From positions 33,697 to 97,696 of the forward strand of contig NZ_QLNP01000003.1 in assembly GCF_003261175.1 (NCBI RefSeq): DNA of 64,000 bases, given 5' to 3'. The position numbers and the translations under genes are program-made. This stretch comes from Arthrobacter globiformis (GTDB lineage Bacteria > Actinomycetota > Actinomycetes > Actinomycetales > Micrococcaceae). The notes under the pieces are model-generated. The model worked only from the letters and a program-made list of their open reading frames with translations. It ran no database searches and had not been told where the DNA came from. Positions 59,651-64,000 of this stretch are shown here, piece after piece (the first letter of the stretch is position 1; every line of letters begins with the position of its first letter).

Positions 59651-62600
59651 ATGCAGTCGCAGGAGCCCGCGGGCACAGCCACCGGCACGTCTGCCGGGGA
59701 CTCGATGGGCCAGTTCAGCCGGCCCACCAGGGAGTGGTTCCTCGGTGCGTTTTCCGAGCCCACCCCCGCCCAGCACGGGGCTTGGAACGCGATTTCGTCC
59801 GGTTCACACGCCCTTGTTGTTGCGCCCACCGGCTCAGGTAAAACCCTGGCTGCATTCCTCTGGGCCCTGGACAGGCTCCTGGTGTCCGGGTCGGCCGCAC
59901 CCGACGCTGCCGCGCCGGATGCTGCCGTGCTGCCGGGCCTTGAAGAACCGCCAGCCGGCGCCAAAACCAGGCAGTCGCGGGCACGGAAGCCCAAGCGGAA
60001 AACCCGCGTACTGTACATCTCCCCGCTCAAGGCGCTTGGCGTCGACGTCGAACGCAACCTCCGCTCCCCGCTGATCGGCATCACGCAGACGGCCAAGCGG
60101 CTGGACCTGCCGGCTCCCCTGATCACCGTCGGCGTCCGGTCCGGCGACACCCCCGCCGCGGACCGCCGTGCCCTGCTCAGCAACCCGCCGGACATCCTGA
60201 TCACCACCCCCGAGTCCCTCTTCCTGATGCTCACGTCCAGGGCCCGGGAAACACTCAGCGAGGTGGATACCGTCATCGTGGACGAGGTCCACGCCGTGGC
60301 CGGCACCAAGCGCGGGGCGCATCTTGCCGTGTCGCTGGAGCGGCTGGACGCCCTGCTGCCCGCGCCGGCGCAGCGGATCGGGCTCTCCGCCACGGTCGAG
60401 CCGCGGGAACTGGTGGCGCAGTTCCTGGCCGGTTCCGCCCCGGTGGAGGTCGTGGCCCCGCCCTCCCGGAAGAACTGGGACCTCACGGTGTCCGTCCCGG
60501 TGGAGGACATGTCCGATCTGCAGGGCGCCGCCGGAGCCTTCGATTCCGGGCCGGCCTCCGGCCTGCAGCCGCAGGCCTCGATCTGGCCGCACGTGGAGGA
60601 AAAGATCGTGGACCTGGTCCTGGCCAACCAGTCCACCATCGTCTTCGCCAACTCGCGCCGGCTGGCGGAACGCCTGACCGCGCGGCTCAACGAAATCCAC
60701 GCGGAACGCCAGCTCCTGACAGTGGGCGGAGGCTGGGACGACCCCGCACCACCCGTGCCCGGAGGCGTCCCGGCGTCGACCGCCACGCCTGCCCACATGA
60801 TGGCGCAGGCAGGAAGCACCGCGGGGGCAGAGCCGCTGCTGGCCCGCGCCCACCACGGCTCAGTGTCCAAGGACCAGCGTGCCCTGATCGAGGACGACCT
60901 CAAATCCGGCCGGCTGCGCTGTGTCGTGGCCACGTCCTCACTGGAGCTCGGCATCGACATGGGTGCCGTGGACCTCGTGGTGCAGGTCGAGTCCCCGCCT
61001 TCAGTGGCCAGCGGGCTGCAGCGCGTGGGCCGCGCCGGGCACCAGGTGGGCGAAATCTCCCAGGGCTACCTGTTCCCCAAGCACCGCGCCGACCTCGTGC
61101 ACACCGCCATCACCGTTGAACGCATGCTGGACGGCAAGATCGAGCGGCTGAGCGTGCCAGCCAATCCCCTGGACATCCTGGCGCAGCAGACCGTCGCGGC
61201 CACCGCCCTGGGCAGCATCGACGTGGAGGAGTGGTTCTCCACCGTCCGCCGCTCAGCCCCGTTCGCCACCCTCCCCCGCTCCGCCTTCGAGGCCACGCTG
61301 GACCTGCTGGCCGGGCGCTACCCCTCGGATGAATTCGCCGAGCTCCGGCCGCGGATCGTCTGGGACCGCAACGCCGGGACCATCGAGGGCAGGCCGGGAG
61401 CCCAGCGGCTGGCCGTCACGTCCGGCGGCACCATCCCGGACCGCGGGCTGTTCGGCGTCTACATCATCGGCACGGAGACGGAGGGATCGGCCTCCCCCGC
61501 CGGGGCGGGCGACGGCAAGGGTTCGGGCACGGCCCCGGCCAAGGGAGGCCGGCGGGTTGGCGAGCTTGACGAGGAAATGGTCTATGAATCCCGCGTCGGC
61601 GACATCTTTGCGCTGGGCGCCACCAGCTGGAAGATCGAAGACATCACGCACGACCGTGTGCTCGTCTCGCCCGCCTTCGGCCAGCCCGGCAAGCTGCCCT
61701 TCTGGAAGGGCGACTCGCTGGGACGCCCCGTGGACTTGGGCCGCGCCCTTGGCGCGTTCGTCCGCGAACTGTCAGCGTCCGACGTCGGCCCCGCCACCGA
61801 ACGCTGCAAGGCCAGCGGCCTTGACGACTTTGCCGCGAACAACCTCCTCCAGTACCTGTCCGAACAGAAGCTGGCCACGGAGGTGGTCCCGAGCGACACG
61901 ACGCTCGTGGTGGAACGCTTCCACGACGAACTCGGCGACTGGCGGGTCATTCTGCACAGCCCGTTCGGCATGCCAGTTCACGCGCCGTGGGCCCTGGCCG
62001 TGGGCCAGCGGCTCCACCAGCGGTACGGGCTGGACGGGTCCGCCATGGCCGCCGACGACGGTATCGTGCTCCGGGTTCCCATGATGGAGGACGAGCCTCC
62101 CGGCGCCGAACTGTTCCTGTTCGACCCCGAGGAGCTGGAGCAGATTGTCACCGCCGAGGTGGGCGGCAGTGCCCTGTTCGCCTCCCGGTTCCGCGAGTGT
62201 GCTGCGCGGGCCCTGCTGCTGCCCCGGCAGACCCCCGGGAAGCGGCAGCCCCTGTGGCAGCAGCGGCAGCGGTCCGCCCAGCTGCTGGACGTCGCCCGGA
62301 AATACCCGTCGTTCCCGATCGTTCTGGAAACCGTCCGCGAATGCCTGCAGGATGTGTATGACTTGCCGGCGCTGAAGGATATCGCCGCCTTGGTTGAACG
62401 GCGGGAACTCCGGATCGTCCAGACCACCACCCAGCAGCCGTCCCCGTTCGCCAAGTCCCTGCTGTTCGGCTACGTGGCGCAGTTCCTCTACGAAGGCGAT
62501 TCCCCGCTCGCCGAACGGCGTGCGGCCGCACTGGCGCTCGACTCCACGCTGCTCAACGAACTCCTGGGGCGCGTGGAACTGCGCGAACTCCTGGACGCCA

Positions 62601-64000
62601 GAGTCATCGACCAAACCGAACGCGAGCTGCAGCGTCTTGCCCCCGACCGCAAAGTCCGCGGCATGGAGGGCGTGGCCGATCTGCTCCGCCTGCTGGGCCC
62701 CCTGGACCCCGGGGAAGTTGCGGCCCGGCTCACCTCGCCGGACGCGCCTGCCGAAACCGACGTCTCGGCGGTTGAGCCCGCCGAAACCAGATCCGCCGGA
62801 ACCACAGTTGCCGAAGCCGCCGCCCACCTCGCGGCCCTCCAGCGGGCCAACCGGGCCATCCAGGTGACCATCGCCGGCGTCGAACGCTTCGCCGCGGTGG
62901 AGGACGCGGCCAGGCTGAGAGACGCCATCGGCGTCCCGCTGCCCATGGGCGTTCCGCTTGCCTTTATCGAGCCGGTGGCGGACCCGCTGGGCGATCTCGT
63001 CTCGCGCTATGCCCGCACCCACGGTCCGTTCACCGCCACCGAAGCCGCTGCCAGGCTGGGACTTGGCGTCGCCGTCGTCGGAACTGCCCTCAAGCGGCTG
63101 GCAGCCGACGGCCGCGTGGTGGAAGGCGAGTTCCGGCCCCATGCGGAGGTGGCTGGCGGCGAACGCCCGGCGGCCGCCGCTTCTGATTCCGGTGCCGGTC
63201 TCGACCCCGTCGCGGAAGCGGCGGCGGCGTCGGCCGGGGCCTCAGCGGCCGTGTCCCTGGCCGGAAGTGAATGGTGCGACGCGGAAGTGCTCCGCAAGCT
63301 CCGCCGCCGCTCGCTGGCCGCGCTGCGGGCCGAGGTGGAGCCCGTGGACATCACCGCCTACGGCCGGTTCCTGCCGGCGTGGCAGCACGTCCGCACTCCG
63401 GGCGCGGGACGGGGGCAGCCGGCGCTGCGCGGACTCGACGGCATCATCACCGCGGTGGACCAGCTCTCCGGCGTGCCCATCCCCGCGTCCGCCTGGGAAC
63501 CGCTGGTGCTCGCCAGCCGGGTGTCCAACTACCAGCCCGCCATGCTGGACGAGCTCATGGCCGCCGGGGAGGTCCTCTGGTCAGGTGCCGGCTCGCTTCC
63601 GGGCAACGACGGCTGGATCAGCCTGCACCTCGCGGATTCGGTGGAACTGACGCTGAACCCTGCCCCCGAGTTTGAACCGGGCGATGCCCAGCGGCGGCTG
63701 CTGGACCACCTGCAGACCAACGGAGGCGGTTACTTTTTCCGGCAGCTGACGGACATTGCCGGCGGCATGGACGCCGTACTGGGCGACCAGGACGTCGTTT
63801 CCGCCATCTGGGATCTCGCCTGGGCCGGCCGGGTCACCGGGGACACGTTCGCCCCGGTGCGGTCCCTGATCGCCGGCGGACACACAGCCCACCGGCAGGT
63901 CGCGCGCGCGCCGCGGGCCAGGGCGCCGCGCCTCAGCCGGCTCGGACGGTCGCACGGGACCGGACTGCTCGGCTCCCCGGGACTGTCCGGCGGACGCTAC
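59651..64000 (+). CDS. lhr: Lhr-type large ATP-dependent helicase (3' end beyond window)
   Basis: The first 1450 codons of an open frame. The superfamily 2 motifs are clear: ALVVAPTGSGKTLAAFLWAL (Walker A, Lys64), ITTPESLFLMLTSRARETLS (Ia/Ib region), DTVIVDEVHAVAGTKRGAHL (DEVH), IGLSATVEPRELVAQFLAGS (III), VATSSLELGIDMGAVDLVVQ (V) and GLQRVGRAGHQVG (VI). The long C-terminal region includes winged-helix and Lhr-CTD-type sequence. Lhr is a DNA-repair translocase, typically about 1500-1700 residues in actinobacteria, so little is missing. ATG 59651 is assumed; a close GGAGG is present. Confidence 0.92.
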   Translation, partial: MQSQEPAGTATGTSAGDSMGQFSRPTREWFLGAFSEPTPAQHGAWNAISSGSHALVVAPTGSGKTLAAFLWALDRLLVSGSAAPDAAAPDAAVLPGLEEPPAGAKTRQSRARKPKRKTRVLYISPLKALGVDVERNLRSPLIGITQTAKRLDLPAPLITVGVRSGDTPAADRRALLSNPPDILITTPESLFLMLTSRARETLSEVDTVIVDEVHAVAGTKRGAHLAVSLERLDALLPAPAQRIGLSATVEPRELVAQFLAGSAPVEVVAPPSRKNWDLTVSVPVEDMSDLQGAAGAFDSGPASGLQPQASIWPHVEEKIVDLVLANQSTIVFANSRRLAERLTARLNEIHAERQLLTVGGGWDDPAPPVPGGVPASTATPAHMMAQAGSTAGAEPLLARAHHGSVSKDQRALIEDDLKSGRLRCVVATSSLELGIDMGAVDLVVQVESPPSVASGLQRVGRAGHQVGEISQGYLFPKHRADLVHTAITVERMLDGKIERLSVPANPLDILAQQTVAATALGSIDVEEWFSTVRRSAPFATLPRSAFEATLDLLAGRYPSDEFAELRPRIVWDRNAGTIEGRPGAQRLAVTSGGTIPDRGLFGVYIIGTETEGSASPAGAGDGKGSGTAPAKGGRRVGELDEEMVYESRVGDIFALGATSWKIEDITHDRVLVSPAFGQPGKLPFWKGDSLGRPVDLGRALGAFVRELSASDVGPATERCKASGLDDFAANNLLQYLSEQKLATEVVPSDTTLVVERFHDELGDWRVILHSPFGMPVHAPWALAVGQRLHQRYGLDGSAMAADDGIVLRVPMMEDEPPGAELFLFDPEELEQIVTAEVGGSALFASRFRECAARALLLPRQTPGKRQPLWQQRQRSAQLLDVARKYPSFPIVLETVRECLQDVYDLPALKDIAALVERRELRIVQTTTQQPSPFAKSLLFGYVAQFLYEGDSPLAERRAAALALDSTLLNELLGRVELRELLDARVIDQTERELQRLAPDRKVRGMEGVADLLRLLGPLDPGEVAARLTSPDAPAETDVSAVEPAETRSAGTTVAEAAAHLAALQRANRAIQVTIAGVERFAAVEDAARLRDAIGVPLPMGVPLAFIEPVADPLGDLVSRYARTHGPFTATEAAARLGLGVAVVGTALKRLAADGRVVEGEFRPHAEVAGGERPAAAASDSGAGLDPVAEAAAASAGASAAVSLAGSEWCDAEVLRKLRRRSLAALRAEVEPVDITAYGRFLPAWQHVRTPGAGRGQPALRGLDGIITAVDQLSGVPIPASAWEPLVLASRVSNYQPAMLDELMAAGEVLWSGAGSLPGNDGWISLHLADSVELTLNPAPEFEPGDAQRRLLDHLQTNGGGYFFRQLTDIAGGMDAVLGDQDVVSAIWDLAWAGRVTGDTFAPVRSLIAGGHTAHRQVARAPRARAPRLSRLGRSHGTGLLGSPGLSGGRY

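Noticed and set aside
59152-60960. A 602-codon minus-strand frame opposite lhr
   Set aside because: Ser/Arg-rich antisense product; the plus strand encodes clear helicase motifs.

Overview
The window is high-GC, gene-dense bacterial chromosome with strong third-position GC bias and AGGAGG-type ribosome binding sites. The content points to an actinobacterium of the Arthrobacter/Pseudarthrobacter group (Micrococcales). Evidence includes a Bpa/PafE-type proteasome activator ending in GQYL, GTP-dependent PEP carboxykinase, an NsrR-type [Fe-S] repressor, a c-di-AMP riboswitch before a wall lytic enzyme, an Lhr helicase and YhgE/Pip and DUF4232 proteins. The genus is inferred from gene content only; no rRNA is present. 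About 56 protein genes, four tRNA genes (Ser-UGA, Ser-GCU, Arg-ACG, Ser-CGA) and three decayed genes are seen. No CRISPR array, insertion sequence, integrase or prophage was recognised.

Layout: 0-5.6 kb, small stress and membrane genes (DUF2975/HTH pair, NTF2-like, GerW, GlsB, aldo/keto reductase). 5.6-12 kb, Bpa, the cstA-ybdD-GNAT operon, a PadR regulator coupled to the relic of an ABC ATPase, and a quinone oxidoreductase. 12-24 kb, tRNA-Ser genes, two-domain VOC protein, large FAD protein, S9 peptidase, MFS exporter, a RecQ helicase with a C-terminal phosphoribosyltransferase-like domain, and phosphomannomutase. 24-28 kb, nsrR with a deleted hmp relic, pckG, tRNA-Arg and a GntR regulator. 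28-34 kb, a flavin disulfide reductase, then a coupled operon of degenerate ABC ATPase, YhgE/Pip membrane protein, TetR and a small membrane protein. 34-41 kb, an orphan winged-helix regulator, a two-component system, a riboswitch-controlled transglycosylase and a GT2-GtrA glycosyltransferase followed by a GT39-like relic. 41-50 kb, HAD, VOC, upp, PAP2, tadA, and a four-gene operon (BchC-like dehydrogenase, PTPS-fold protein, GT4, AlkZ-like). 50-64 kb, an RND efflux operon, a DUF4232 lipoprotein, a FAD-Rieske oxidoreductase and the start of lhr.

The loci of most interest are: (i) the dehydrogenase/PTPS/glycosyltransferase operon, in which the PTPS-fold protein has lost most catalytic residues and so cannot do textbook pterin chemistry; (ii) the RND operon, two unequal CusA/CzcA-like subunits flanking a very short lipoprotein adaptor, one subunit lacking proton-relay acids; (iii) the RecQ-PRTase fusion; (iv) the nsrR/hmp locus, where operators and both gene remnants survive around internal deletions; and (v) an ABC-type protein with all three ATPase motifs degraded, still translationally coupled to a YhgE/Pip permease and a TetR repressor.

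Functional links inside the window: TadA edits A34 of tRNA-Arg(ACG), and both are here. PckG and CstA are carbon-scavenging and gluconeogenic functions. The riboswitch ties c-di-AMP to wall remodelling directly downstream of a sensor kinase pair.
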